A DNA stretch of 64,000 bases from assembly GCF_024763615.1 (NCBI RefSeq), contig NC_077222.1, positions 3,410,001-3,474,000 on the forward strand, written 5' to 3'. The notes below the pieces were generated by a model, which made no database searches, was not told the DNA's origin, and saw only the letters and a program-made list of their open reading frames with translations. A program made the position numbers and the translations under genes. Positions 44,235 through 56,384 of this stretch are shown piece after piece; within the stretch, counting starts at the first letter, position 1; every line of letters begins with the position of its first letter. The DNA is from Phlebotomus papatasi. Taxonomy: Eukaryota > Arthropoda > Insecta > Diptera > Psychodidae.

Positions 44235-44510
44235 TAAATCGACGACTCAGAAGTCGAACAACTCGATTTTTTACAAAAATTGTTTTCTTCACTTTTTGGA
44301 TACTTCTTTATACCCTCTACTCTACCTTCCCTGTGAATATTATACTTGATACTTGATAGATAAATATTTTTTAAAGTTATAGAGATTTTAAATCTCAAAA
44401 ATCCTATTACTTTGCGTGTAAAATCTCAGCTTCAAATCGCTCTCCTGTAGAATTTGTCTACTGAGAGTTATTCGTTTCTTACTCTGAGCGATCGAAATGT
44501 CAAACTATCA
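44235..44510 (+). repeat. Dispersed repeat shared with 13385-13680, copy 2
   Basis: Same order of phrases as the first copy, with a short insertion around cttgatacttgatagata. No ends identified. Confidence 0.55.
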
Positions 44511-46862
44511 ACTGTCAAAGGTCACATTTTAAGGCGAACGCCATCTTCAGGAACTTAAAGAATTTTATCAATGCCTTTTAAAGATGTAAGGGCAACATTT
44601 AACAAAAATTAGACTCACAGGAAACACAGTGTGTTTAAACATTAATGTCTTAAAATACACAATATATCATGCAAGTTATTGGAATCGGAAATATTTCCCA
44701 TGCGACAGTATAAATTTCAAAACAACGAATTGTGTATTGTTTTGAGCATGTTGCTGTTGTTTTTTAGTCAATGAAAAACTAGAGACATCATCAAATTCAT
44801 GGGAAGGCAAAATGAAGACGACACAAACAAGCATTATTTTAGTTGTGTTTCTTGCATGCAAATTTGTTTATAAAAATTAAACCTTCTAATGTATCACATT
44901 GCATACACGGAGTTAGTGCAGAGAAATACCTTGAATTAATTTTTTCTCGGACATTTAAATATTTTAATGCATTTTCTTAAAGTGATACAATTTTAAAAAT
45001 GAGTTGCAAAGTGACCTAGACTTTACAGAATGCTCGAAAAAAGGGTATCTGATCAATGTTTTTGGATCAGTAGAGTTGTTTAGGGTTTCAAGGTGTTTTG
45101 AAAATCCAGGAGTAGGACATAGTGATCATAAGTTCCATAAGTTTTTATGTTTATCGGTCTATAGCAGATTCCATGAGGTATGGGATTGACAATCTCATCC
45201 CTGTGAAAGAAAAAAAATGCATGTCCAGAAGTCCTCTTGAGGGATGACCTAGTTCCTATATGGAATGTTGTGCTAGCACTATTATTATTGTCATCTTTTT
45301 TGTTATTAGTTCATAATCGCTGAAAATTGATTCAATTTAGTCTGAAATTCGGAGACCTTTTAAATGAAACCATTTTTGTTCAAATTGGATGATAAATACG
45401 CTCTACACAACCTATTTAACTTCAGATCTTGAAAAAAACTAAATTTAGTATTGTTTTTAAAAACACAATGATAAACATCTTGGGTAGAAATGGGTACGGT
45501 AGGGAAAAATTAGGGTTATGTCAATAATGCGAAGGTTGACTTATGGTGGGTCTCCTTAAAATCTCGAGCGGCTATCTCTAACAGTTTGGCCTCTGTAATA
45601 TATTGATGGGCAAATATCGTGATGTCATTTTTCCTTGTGGGTCAAGGACAGAGAAAAATGTCATTGTTTTGAAAAATCAAGCGATAATGCATATTGCTTT
45701 CCCTGTAGACATCGAGCAATAAAATCAGTTGAGACAATTTTTTTCTGTGGACAACAACTTGACCGTATAACTTTGCTCAATTGCAATCTCTGCTGCATAA
45801 AACTGGTAAGTTTTTTGCAGCACAAAATTAAAGATCAACTGTGCGTTGTCCCTGACCTCACATAAAAATCACTCTTTAAACCTCTCAAATCTCTCTTTCT
45901 CACTCAGCAACATTAGAACCTCTTTAAATGAACTCTTTGAAAAAGTTGTTTCTGAGCAACATTATTCATCGAATTTCATCATACCGATTTTGCAATAATG
46001 AATTTCATTAAAATGCATTGAGATTAATAGCAAACATTTTGTGGATATCTGTGAATTTTGTAGATTTTCTTGACAGAATTTATTCTAAATACTATTAAGC
46101 CCAGTCGCAAAATATAGTGCATTATTAAGTACTTTTTCGAATGATTGGAGATTAAGTAAGCAAAACATTACCCTTGGAGTTTGGTTCGTTACTCTGTGGA
46201 TTGTTTTCAAGCACAAGGCTGAGTACTCAATCATTAGCTCTTTTGGATATCATCGCAATCAGATATTCATTTTCTGATAAAAATTACAGTAATTGTTCAA
46301 AGTTTGAAAGAGAGATTATCTTAAGGCGCGCACTCCAAGTACTTCTTTGTGCATAAGATTCTAATTTGCCCCACTACTAGTTCATTGTAGAGAGCATAAA
46401 ACTCTTCAAAACAATTCAATAAATAATTGATGTGCAATTAATTTTCCAACAATTTCGATCAACTTGCGCTTTTCCCCGCCTTTTGACCTATAACACCATC
46501 AAAGTATTTTGTTTGTCACTGAATGCCCCAAAAAGTCGATCAAGTGGAAAAGAGAACTCGAAAAAACTATAATTATTAGTTTGTTTAAATGTATTTAACA
46601 TGAATAATTCCATCACGCATTTCCTCAAATGAAGTGTATATCCTTTCTTTCTCGAGTTATTGTTTAGATTTTAGATTAAATTGGTTTTCCTCATAATTTA
46701 ACATGATTAGAATGCTGTAAAGTAGACGAAACATTTTTTTCCAGCAATTAATTAAATTCTTACAAGGTGTCTGTTACAGTTTACTAAAACAATGTGGAAA
46801 TAAGAAATGTTTAATTTTTAATACTTGAAAGTTGTATTACATTCCGGTTTTGATTTTGTATA

Positions 46863-47289
46863 GGGTAAGTGTGCCAAATTTCGGCATAGTTGCATGCAAG
46901 CGTCAAAGTCTCAAGTTTGAAATGTAATATTTTAAATTCAAATTGATTTTTTTTATTCTTTCTTCTGAAAGAGTGTTGCTTGGAACCTTGTAAAGAGTTT
47001 ACCGTCTTTATTTACTCTAAAATCATTCTTAATACATTTTAAAATGAATAAAAATATAGACATAGCTTTGGTGCCCAATTTCGGCCACATTCATTTTCAT
47101 AGTTCCTTGCTCTTCGGGAATTCTTCCAATATCTTTTTCACGTCATCTCGTTTGTCTAAGCTACATTTCTTGTTATTTTTTTGCATTGTATAATCTCTAG
47201 AGTACGTAAAATTTAATAGTTAATGGAAATTCAAGGAACAAAAAAGGTGGCCGAAATTGTGAGCTGGCCGGAATTTGGCACACTTACCC
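46863..47289. mobile_element. psq-type MITE, GGGTAAGTGTGCCAAATTTC family, copy 4
   Basis: 427 bp, TA-flanked, with both TIRs well kept: GGGTAAGTGTGCCAAATTTC and GGAATTTGGCACACTTACCC. This is the best-preserved short copy and a good family reference. Confidence 0.85.
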
Positions 47290-50284
47290 TACAAGTTTAG
47301 ATGTTTTTGTCGATCTATTTTTATGAATTAATTTCTCATTTCTTCAAATTTTTTAGTTATTAAAATTAGTAATAAAAAAATTACCTTAGGATAACAAAAA
47401 CTTTGATTTTCTATTTTTTCTATTTTAATTAGAATTGGTTAATTATTTTAAAAATTATTCAATATAATTTATAGATAGAAACTAAAAATGTGATATTTTT
47501 TGCATTAGAACCGTATCTGCGTACGGTATGTGCGATATTCTCAATGCAAATTTAGATTAAGCATGAAAAACCCCGAAAAGCTTATGGCAGCTGAGATATT
47601 TTACAGACGATTTTGGAGTTTTTGCAACTTGAAATGGATGCCAAATTCGATTTTGAGTTGAATTTTGGGGCACACAATCTCTTCGATCCATTTTTAACCA
47701 TTTGAGCCGTAAACATTAAACGATAATTCATGAAAATCTTCGAGAGTTTGCAATCATCTCCGAGAATTTTTCGACTTTTAGACTTTATTTAAAAAAAACT
47801 AATGAAAATTGAATTTTTAAAATGTGGTATCACGAGAACAGCCTAACAATTTTTGGAAATCTGATACGTCTGGTACCATTATTCAAGTCTATCATGCAAG
47901 GAACTCAACAGCGCTTTTCGAGAATAAAATGAAAAAGGGTTTTAAAAAACAGATACAGGACCAAAGTTTATGTTTTAAATAAAACAATTATGAAGATATT
48001 TCTTCGAAATGCGGAGATATATTGCGTATTATGGTCGGACGATCGGACTCCAAATTGGCATGCTTTCAGGAACGTTCAAAATCGTATCCTATGATCTGAC
48101 CGATTGAATCTGGTTGACCAAATCGGAGAACTACGAAATGTGTGATTAAGGGGGTTGCCTGAGATGGTTGCATTTCAGACATTCGAAGAGGTATTCAATA
48201 TTTGTAATGAATTGAATTGAATTGAATTTATTGCAAAAATTAGCTCGTACACTTGATACGTTATAACCCAGAAGGTGTATTCTAAATAGGCTCCCTCTCA
48301 TTTAATCAGCCTTCATCGTCAAAGCGAGGAGAACACCAAATTTCTAATATTTTTCGTACGTGATACCTCCTACAAACGGTGAAAACAAGTAATGAAAGCT
48401 TGAGCTAGGCAGTGGTGCGCAAATTTTTGTGTCCAGTGTAATGTTTCCGGGGAAAATGAGGCCTACATAGGTGGGCAAAATGTTGTACGAAGCTGAGCAA
48501 ACCAGGGCAGCTTTGTAAAAATCGCCACTAAATTTTGATTTTCCTGTAGAGGAAAATCCAAGGATTTCCAGGAATTTTGTGAGGCGGAATTATGAACCCA
48601 ATAAGTAAGGGATTTTTTTGATACAGTAAGCGAAATTCAAATAGGTATTTTTGAAAAGGGGGGTGGTGTGGGTGGTCGGTCCGTCCGAGCAACGTAGTAT
48701 TATTATGTCATGTAGAGGTCTGCCCAACAGTAATTTTTTATTTTGAGTCAAGAAACACGGTATAGACCTTTTTTTTCTTGACTCAAAATTATCCACAAAA
48801 GACCGAGAATACAATTTAATAGTAATTTTTTATCGTAGTGACCCGCATTCACTCTCGTCCGTGCATGCACACTAGGGTGTTTCAAAAAAAAAAAGTCTTT
48901 TTGGCCCAGGTGGAAAAATGTTCTATATGATGAGACAATTAAATGCTTCTTAGACATGAAAAATATCGGACGTTGTTTAGAGGTGCTCCAAGGCCACTTT
49001 AGGTACAGTGAAAATCACCAAAAATTCATAAATTCGCCCGGAATAAATTTCTCTACGGAAAACTACTGAGAATTTTATCTCAATATTTTAGTGGAATATT
49101 GCTAATTTAGTAGACAATGTTTTTGCAAAATTTCATTGAGATCGGATAAGAAATAGATTTTTAAAAAAACAATTGGTAAGTTCAAAACTTTAAGAAATAA
49201 GAATGTGCCAACTCACATATTCGCTAATAATTCATCTTCTAGTGATCAGAAGTTAATTAATGATAGCTCATTGGAAAGGTAATGAGTTGTACTACAATGT
49301 TTGTAAACATACCAAGTTTGGAAAATCACCGCAAGGTGGCTCAAACATGAAATGTCAGTAAAATTTGCCAAAATTTTACCCTAGAGTTGGTAACTTGAAA
49401 ATTCATCTATAGAATACTTTAAAAAAATATTGAAGTACTGTTTTTTGCTGATCGTAAAGGATACGTAGGATTACTTATTATCTATATGATCCCACGTTCG
49501 GACCACTATAAATGCATGATTTGTGTGATAGAGGCTTCCTACAAAAATACAAACACTCTAGCTTAGAGCAAAATTCATTGGAAATTGTCTAGAGCGCACT
49601 GAAAATGTAACTCTATGGAAACTCTATCAAGTGAAATTCTTCAGGGGGCCACCTTGATTAGAATCAAGCGTCAATTTGATCTTTAACATCTACTTATTAA
49701 GCACAAAGGAAATTTCTTGAGGACATAGGACGTTCCAAACATTTTATTTTCTTTTTTTTCCTCACTTTTTAAATTGATCTAAAAAGTAACAAAAAATGTC
49801 CTAATGTTTTCTTATGTTTTCAGACATAAGAAAAAGATACAGCGCTGTTTAAAAGTGGTACAATGGATTTTAAATTGGTTAAAAATTAAGAAAAATAAGT
49901 ACGATTGTCAAGAAATCAATTTCTATACTGAAACTCAAATAAAATATTTAAGAAGTCTCTTTTTCTTCTTGTAAGGAACACATAGTAATGCATTTCGTTT
50001 GTCTACGAACTCCTGCTCTGATTATATAAAAGGTTCCATTTCAGTGATAAAGGCATGGATAGAGTCACCGGAGTTACCTTAAATATAAAAATTGAAATCT
50101 GTCTTATCCCTTTTAGAGAAATTTTGTTTTCCACTTTACTTCAAGATATTTAAAAATAAATGCCTTAATTTCTAATTCTTTTACAGTGCTATTACACAAG
50201 GCTTTCCACAATTTAACTTTACATTAAATTTTGAGCATTAAGATGTTACAATGATAATGATTTTACAATTTAATTGTTTTTACA

Positions 50285-52310
50285 ATGGCCTAAAACGCAA
50301 AATCCTTTCCTCCTAAGATCTGTCCTTGACAAATTTCTTTTAACCCCCAAAAGAAATCTTCATGTAAATTTTTTACGAAGCTTTTTTTTAATTTACCCAA
50401 GTGGCAAAATATTTTTCTTTTATTTTTCTTGACCCGGTCTTTACATCGTCCTAAAACACAATGTCCTTTCATCCTAAGACATATAATAATGATAAATTTT
50501 TTCTAGCCCCCGCAAGACGTTTTCAAGTAAATTTTTTACGAAGTTTTGTTTTTAATTTACCCAAGAAGGAAAATCTTTGTTTTTTTAAATTTTTTATTAC
50601 CCTGTTTTTACATCGACCTAAACCACAAAATCTTTTCCTCCTAAGACCTGTCCTTGATATTTTTTTTAGCCCCCAGAAGACGTTTTCACGTAAATTTTTC
50701 ACGAAGCTTTTTTCTTTAATTTACCCAAGTAGCCAAATTTTTTTTTAATTGACCCTATCTTTACGTCGACCTAAACAAAACACAAAATTCTTTCCTCGTA
50801 AGACCTGTCCTTGATAATTTTTTTAGCCCCCAGAAGACGTTTTCATATAAATTTTTTTAATTTACTCAAGAAGCATCTTTGTTTTTTACCCTGTTTTTAC
50901 ATCGACCTAAACCACAAAATCTTTTCCTCCTAAGACCTGTCCTTGATATTTTTTTTAGCCCCCAGAAGACGTTTTCACGTAAATTTTTTACGAAGCTTTT
51001 TTTAATTTACCCAAGTAGCCAAATATTTTTTTTAATTGACCCTGTCTTTACGTCGACCTAAAACAAAACACAAAATTCTTTCCTCGTAAGACCTGTCCTT
51101 GATAATTTTTTTAGCCCCCAGAAGACGTTTTCATATAAATTTTTTACGAAGCTTTTTTTTAATTTACTCAAGAAGCATCTTTGTTTTTTACCCTGTTTTT
51201 ACATCGACCTAAACCACAAAATCTTTTCCTCCTAAGACCTGTCCTTGATATTTTTTTTAGCCCCCAGAAGACGTTTTCACGTAAATTTTTTACGAAGCTT
51301 TTTTTAATTTACCCAAGTAGCCAAATATTTTTTTTAATTGACCCTGTCTTTACGTCGACCTAAAACAAAACACAAAATTCTTTCCTCGTAAGACCTGTCC
51401 TTGATAATTTTTTTAGCCCCCAGAAGACGTTTTCATATAAATTTTTTACGAAGCCTTTTTTTTAATTTACCCAAGAAGCATCTTTGTTTTTTTACCCTGT
51501 TTTTACATCGACCTAAACCACAAAATCTTTTCCTCCTAAGACCTGTCCTTGATATTTTTTTTAGCCCCCAGAAGACGTTTTCACGTAAATTTTTTACGAA
51601 GCTTTTTTTTTTTTAATTTACCCAAGAAGCAAAATCTTTGTTTTTTTAACCCTGTCTTAACGTCGACCTAAGACAAAACACAAAATTCTTTCCTCGTAAG
51701 GCCTGTCCTTGATAATTTTTTTTAGCGCCCAGAAGACGTTTTCATATAAATTTTTTACGAAGCTTTTTTTTTTAATTTACCCAAGAAGCAAAATCTTTGT
51801 TTTCTTAACCCTGTTTTTACATAGACCTAAAACACAAAATCTTTTCCTCCTAAGACCTGTCCTTGATATTTTTTTTTAGCCCCCAGAAGACGTTGTCACG
51901 TAAATTTTTCACGAAGCTTTTTTTTTTTTTAATTTACCCAAGTAGCCAAATTTTTTTTAATTGACCCTATCTTTACGTCGACCTAAACAAAACACAAAAT
52001 TCTTTCCTCGTAAGACCTGTCCTTGATATTTTTTTCAGCCCCCAGAAGACGTTTTCACGTAAATTTTTTACGAAGCTTTCTTTTTTAACTTACCGAAGAA
52101 GGAAAATCTTTGTTTTTTTAACACTGTTTTTACATAGACCTAAACCACAAAATCTTTTCCTCCTAAGACCTGTCCTTGATATTTTTTTAGCCCCCAAAAG
52201 ACGTTTTCACGTAAATTTTTCACGAAGCTTTTTTTTTAATTTACCCAAGTAGCAAAATATTTTTTTTATCCTGCTTTTGAATCGTCCTAAAACGCAAAAT
52301 CCTTTCCTTG
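50285..52310. repeat. Tandem array, about 150-bp monomer, 302-bp dimer order
   Basis: There are about 13 monomers, each with tcctcctaagacctgtcctt, agcccccagaagacgttttc, a T run, aatttacccaagnagc and ccctgtntttac. Monomers alternate between a ccacaaaatcttttcctcct form and an acacaaaattctttcctcg form, so the real period is about 302 bp; 50879-51180 and 51181-51482 are nearly identical. The short reading frames in it are products of the repetition, not genes. Confidence 0.85.
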
Positions 52311-52329
52311 CGAGAATTGAAATTTGACA

Positions 52330-52960
52330 GATATCTTAAGAGTCCAAATGTAAGTAATGCTGAAATCGAGAAATTAACCGGAAGGTGTGTCATACCACTA
52401 TCTGAAAGATTATAATTCGGTTCAAGAATTTTATGACTGTTGCTGAGAAGCCAGGACTAAGTGGCCGAACCTCTAATATTCAGGACAAGAGGATGTAACA
52501 GAAAGTGCAAGAGGTTTTTGAGAAGCAATTCGATCTTTTCTTGTAAAATGTTGGCAAATAAATGGGAATACATTGGAGCTTCGTTCATAAAATCAAGAGG
52601 AGGAATGATTTAATAACTTTCAAACTTCAGGCTGTTCCCATTGGACCGACAAACAGCGTCAAAATGCTAAAACAAGGTTGCGGAAACTCAAAGTTCATCT
52701 TTTCAAAGGTTTCAAGGCTATGGGAAACATATTTAACCCGTCCTACACTCTGGAAGATTAAGAAATACTGGGGAATTTTGAAGACAAATCTCAGGAAAAT
52801 GGGTCAGACATCTGAAAGCTTACCAGATTTTGATAGGAAGTGTTAGAAATCCGTTCAAAACCGTGGGTTTATCAAGTCCCTAATTGGGGCAATTAGGAAG
52901 AAGGTGTGATAATTCAATGAGAAATCATTGGATTAAAAAAAAAACCAAAATTTACATGCT
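52330..52960 (+). pseudogene. Mariner-like transposase relic
   Basis: Pieces of a mariner/Tc1-superfamily transposase in shifting frames. One is a helix-turn-helix part (WSFVHKIKRRNDLITFKLQA) followed by DKQRQNAKTRLRKL after a frameshift. A C-terminal part reads TLWKIKKYWGILKTNLRKMG, resembling the RPIE-YWA-LK region of the family. The catalytic middle is deleted. It sits in the spacer of the foldback element, apparently as a passenger. Confidence 0.6.
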
Positions 52961-54169
52961 TTTATAAAACATTAGATATGGAGATCTGGTGCCAGAGATC
53001 CTTGGGAACCCACGCGAATTCGGTCCTGGTAAGAGTAATAAAGTAATACAGAATAAAATAAAATAAATAAATAAAAATAATTATTTCAATTCAATTTTTT
53101 CAATGTTTTTTTTTTATTTGTTCTCTTTTTGCTGCAAGAGCGCTTGAAAATTAGTTTCATTTTTTGTCATTGTATTATACGACTTGGAATTTTCAAGGCC
53201 AATGAAAAAATTCCGTATGTATTTTTAACTGATTTAGACGAAATGTAGAAATGTAGTTTTTTCTGATAGATCTTGAAGTTTTACACACGTTCGATCAATT
53301 TTAACTGCTCAAACGTCAAGAAAGAACAGTTTTAACAATCGTGTTTTATCAACATATCTCGATCCTGGTTACCAAACGGTAAGAGATATTGACTTCCGGC
53401 CTTCGCTGACCCCACCCCCACGAGTCAACATTTTCTATCGAACTAATTTACCAAAATTACCCCCACCTCTTTATCCCCTCCAAAAACATGTTTTTGACTT
53501 TGAAAACAATTGGCCTTGGCGATTTCGCTCATTTTTGGAAATGTTTTAGAGGTAGTCCAGCTAAAGATTTCGTCCTTTGACACCTTTTACCGAAAAAATC
53601 GTCAGTGTCAGTTTTTAAAGGTCAAAGACCTAATTTTCACCCGATTTGGTCAATTAATTACTTAAAACTTGAATTTTGAAACCCTCTTCATGAACAATTT
53701 TCAACTTCAAGACGGTTTTGTGGTGATTTATAGACAAATTAAATTCGTCAATAATTTTATATGCACCAGAAGAATTTCGAAAATGCATAAAGGCAAAGCT
53801 TTTTCTCTGGTGTTCGAGCGGTTCGCCAAGCCTGGGACGCTCTTCCTCCCGTTTATTTGGTTAAATTTTTTATGCTGAAATTCACTGCTGTAAAAGTTAA
53901 AAAGCTTATCTCTTACATTCCAAATAGTATTTTCTGAACGATATTGATGTCTGAGGATAAAATGTTCGCCTTAGCTATATCTAAAACATATCCAAAAATG
54001 AAAAGGATCGATGGTTTCGATCTGAAGATATGTCCAAAATAGTGATCTCTAGAGGGGAAGAATAGACATTGGGATGAAACTGAAGTTACTGGATCGACTT
54101 ATGGGGGGAACTCAGAATATTCCAAGTTGATATCTTCATTATATTGTCCATAAAATGGGATAAAATGAT

Positions 54170-54910
54170 TTAAGTGAAAAATTTATGTGAAAATGTTTTT
54201 TTGGGGATTAAAAGAAATTTGTCAAGGACATGTCTTAGGAGGAAAGGATTTTGTGGTTTAGGTCTATGTAAAAACAGGGTTAAAAAAACAAAGAATTTGC
54301 TTCTTGGGTAAATTAAAAAAAGCTTCGTAACAAATTTATATGAAAACGTCTTCTGGGCGCTAAAAAAAATTATCAAGGACAGGTCTTACGAGGAAAGAAT
54401 TTTGTGTTTTGTTTAGGTCGACGTAAAGATAGGGTCAATTAAAAAAAAATTTGGCTACTTGGGTAAATTAAAGAAAAAAGCTTCGTGAAAAATTTACGTG
54501 AAAACGTCTTCTGGGGGCTAAAAAAAATATCAAGGACAGGTCTTAGGAGGAAAAGATTTTGTGGTTTAGGTCGATGTAAAAACAGGGTAATAAAAAATTT
54601 AAAAAAACAAAGATTTTCCTTCTTGGGTAAATTAAAAACAAAACTTCGTAAAAAATTTACTTGAAAACGTCTTGCGGGGGCTAGAAAAAATTTATCATTA
54701 TTATATGTCTTAGGATGAAAGGACATTGTGTTTTAGGACGATGTAAAGACCGGGTCAAGAAAAATAAAAGAAAAATATTTTGCCACTTGGGTAAATTAAA
54801 AAAAAGCTTCGTAAAAAATTTACATGAAGATTTCTTTTGGGGGTTAAAAGAAATTTGTCAAGGACAGATCTTAGGAGGAAAGGATTTTGCGTTTTAGGCC
54901 ATTGTAAAAA
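54170..54910. repeat. Tandem monomers in the right arm of the foldback element
   Basis: Inverted counterpart of the left array with about four to five monomers. The outer ones match the left arm almost base for base; the innermost (54170-54370) diverges. The difference in copy number from the left arm implies unequal expansion after insertion or during amplification. Confidence 0.75.
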
Positions 54911-56384
54911 CAATTAAATTGTAAAATCATTATCATTGTAACATCTTAATGCTCAAAATTTAATGTAAAGTTAAATTGTGGAAAGCCTTGTGTAATAGCA
55001 CTGTAAAAGAATTAGAAATTAAGGCATTTATTTTTAAATATCTTGAAGTAAAGTGGAAAACAAAATTTCTCTAAAAGGGATAAGACAGATTTCAATTTTT
55101 ATATTTAAGGTAACTCCGGTGACTCTATCCATGCCTTTATCACTGAAATGGAACCTTTTATATAATCAGAGCAGGAGTTCGTAGACAAACGAAATGCATT
55201 ACTATGTGTTCCTTACAAGAAGAAAAAGAGACTTCTTAAATATTTTATTTGAGTTTCAGTATAGAAATTGATTTCTTGACAATCGTACTTATTTTTCTTA
55301 ATTTTTAACCAATTTAAAATCCATTGTACCACTTTTAAACAGCGCTGTATCTTTTTCTTATGTCTGAAAACATAAGAAAACATTAGGACATTTTTTGTTA
55401 CTTTTTAGATCAATTTAAAAAGTGAGGAAAAAAAAGAAAATAAAATGTTTGGAACGTCCTATGTCCTCAAGAAATTTCCTTTGTGCTTAATAAGTAGATG
55501 TTAAAGATCAAATTGACGCTTGATTCTAATCAAGGTGGCCCCCTGAAGAATTTCACTTGATAGAGTTTCCATAGAGTTACATTTTCAGTGCGCTCTAGAC
55601 AATTTCCAATGAATTTTGCTCTAAGCTAGAGTGTTTGTATTTTTGTAGGAAGCCTCTATCACACAAATCATGCATTTATAGTGGTCCGAACGTGGGATCA
55701 TATAGATAATAAGTAATCCTACGTATCCTTTACGATCAGCAAAAAACAGTACTTCAATATTTTTTTAAAGTATTCTATAGATGAATTTTCAAGTTACCAA
55801 CTCTAGGGTAAAATTTTGGCAAATTTTACTGACATTTCATGTTTGAGCCACCTTGCGGTGATTTTCCAAACTTGGTATGTTTACAAACATTGTAGTACAA
55901 CTCATTACCTTTCCAATGAGCTATCATTAATTAACTTCTGATCACTAGAAGATGAATTATTAGCGAATATGTGAGTTGGCACATTCTTATTTCTTAAAGT
56001 TTTGAACTTACCAATTGTTTTTTTAAAAATCTATTTCTTATCCGATCTCAATGAAATTTTGCAAAAACATTGTCTACTAAATTAGCAATATTCCACTAAA
56101 ATATTGAGATAAAATTCTCAGTAGTTTTCCGTAGAGAAATTTATTCCGGGCGAATTTATGAATTTTTGGTGATTTTCACTGTACCTAAAGTGGCCTTGGA
56201 GCACCTCTAAACAACGTCCGATATTTTTCATGTCTAAGAAGCATTTAATTGTCTCATCATATAGAACATTTTTCCACCTGGGCCAAAAAGATCTAAAAAA
56301 TTTTTTTTATTTTGACACACCCTAATGCACACTGGCCGTTAATTCAATTTTGTGGTATGAAAAGTGCGAAATTCAAATAGGTAT

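Larger units (their letters stand above)
48873..56324. mobile_element. 7.45-kb foldback transposon with 8-bp target duplication
   Basis: The left end is TAGGGTGTTTCAAAA, the right end TTTTGACACACCCTA, and ATGCACAC is duplicated exactly on both sides (48865-48872, 56325-56332). The arms (about 48873-50810 and 54370-56324) are near-identical inverted copies; a 95-codon chance frame reads the same in both. The inner part of the left arm is an expanded tandem array (to about 52310); the right arm keeps only about four monomers. The spacer (52310-54170) carries a dead mariner-like gene and an old dispersed repeat. The architecture recalls Foldback or Galileo elements. The 8-bp duplication and TAGGG end fit hAT or P superfamilies, but no transposase of its own remains. 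Confidence 0.85.

Noticed and set aside
45635..45865. 76-codon cysteine-rich frame on the plus strand
   Set aside because: Cysteine spacing fits no zinc finger I know, and there are no splice or promoter signals; treated as chance within the GPAT intron.
48209..48230. GAATT short tandem repeat
   Set aside because: Only about four units; too short to be more than chance slippage.
50290..51616. Repeated frames of 60-95 codons sharing FFTLFLHRPKPQNLFLLRPV-type peptides
   Set aside because: They arise from the about 150-bp tandem monomers; identical frames occur inverted in the right arm and reflect DNA repetition, not protein genes.
48873..56324. CRISPR or prokaryotic inverted structure
   Set aside because: The sequence is eukaryotic, with spliced genes; the repeats are transposon arms and satellite monomers.
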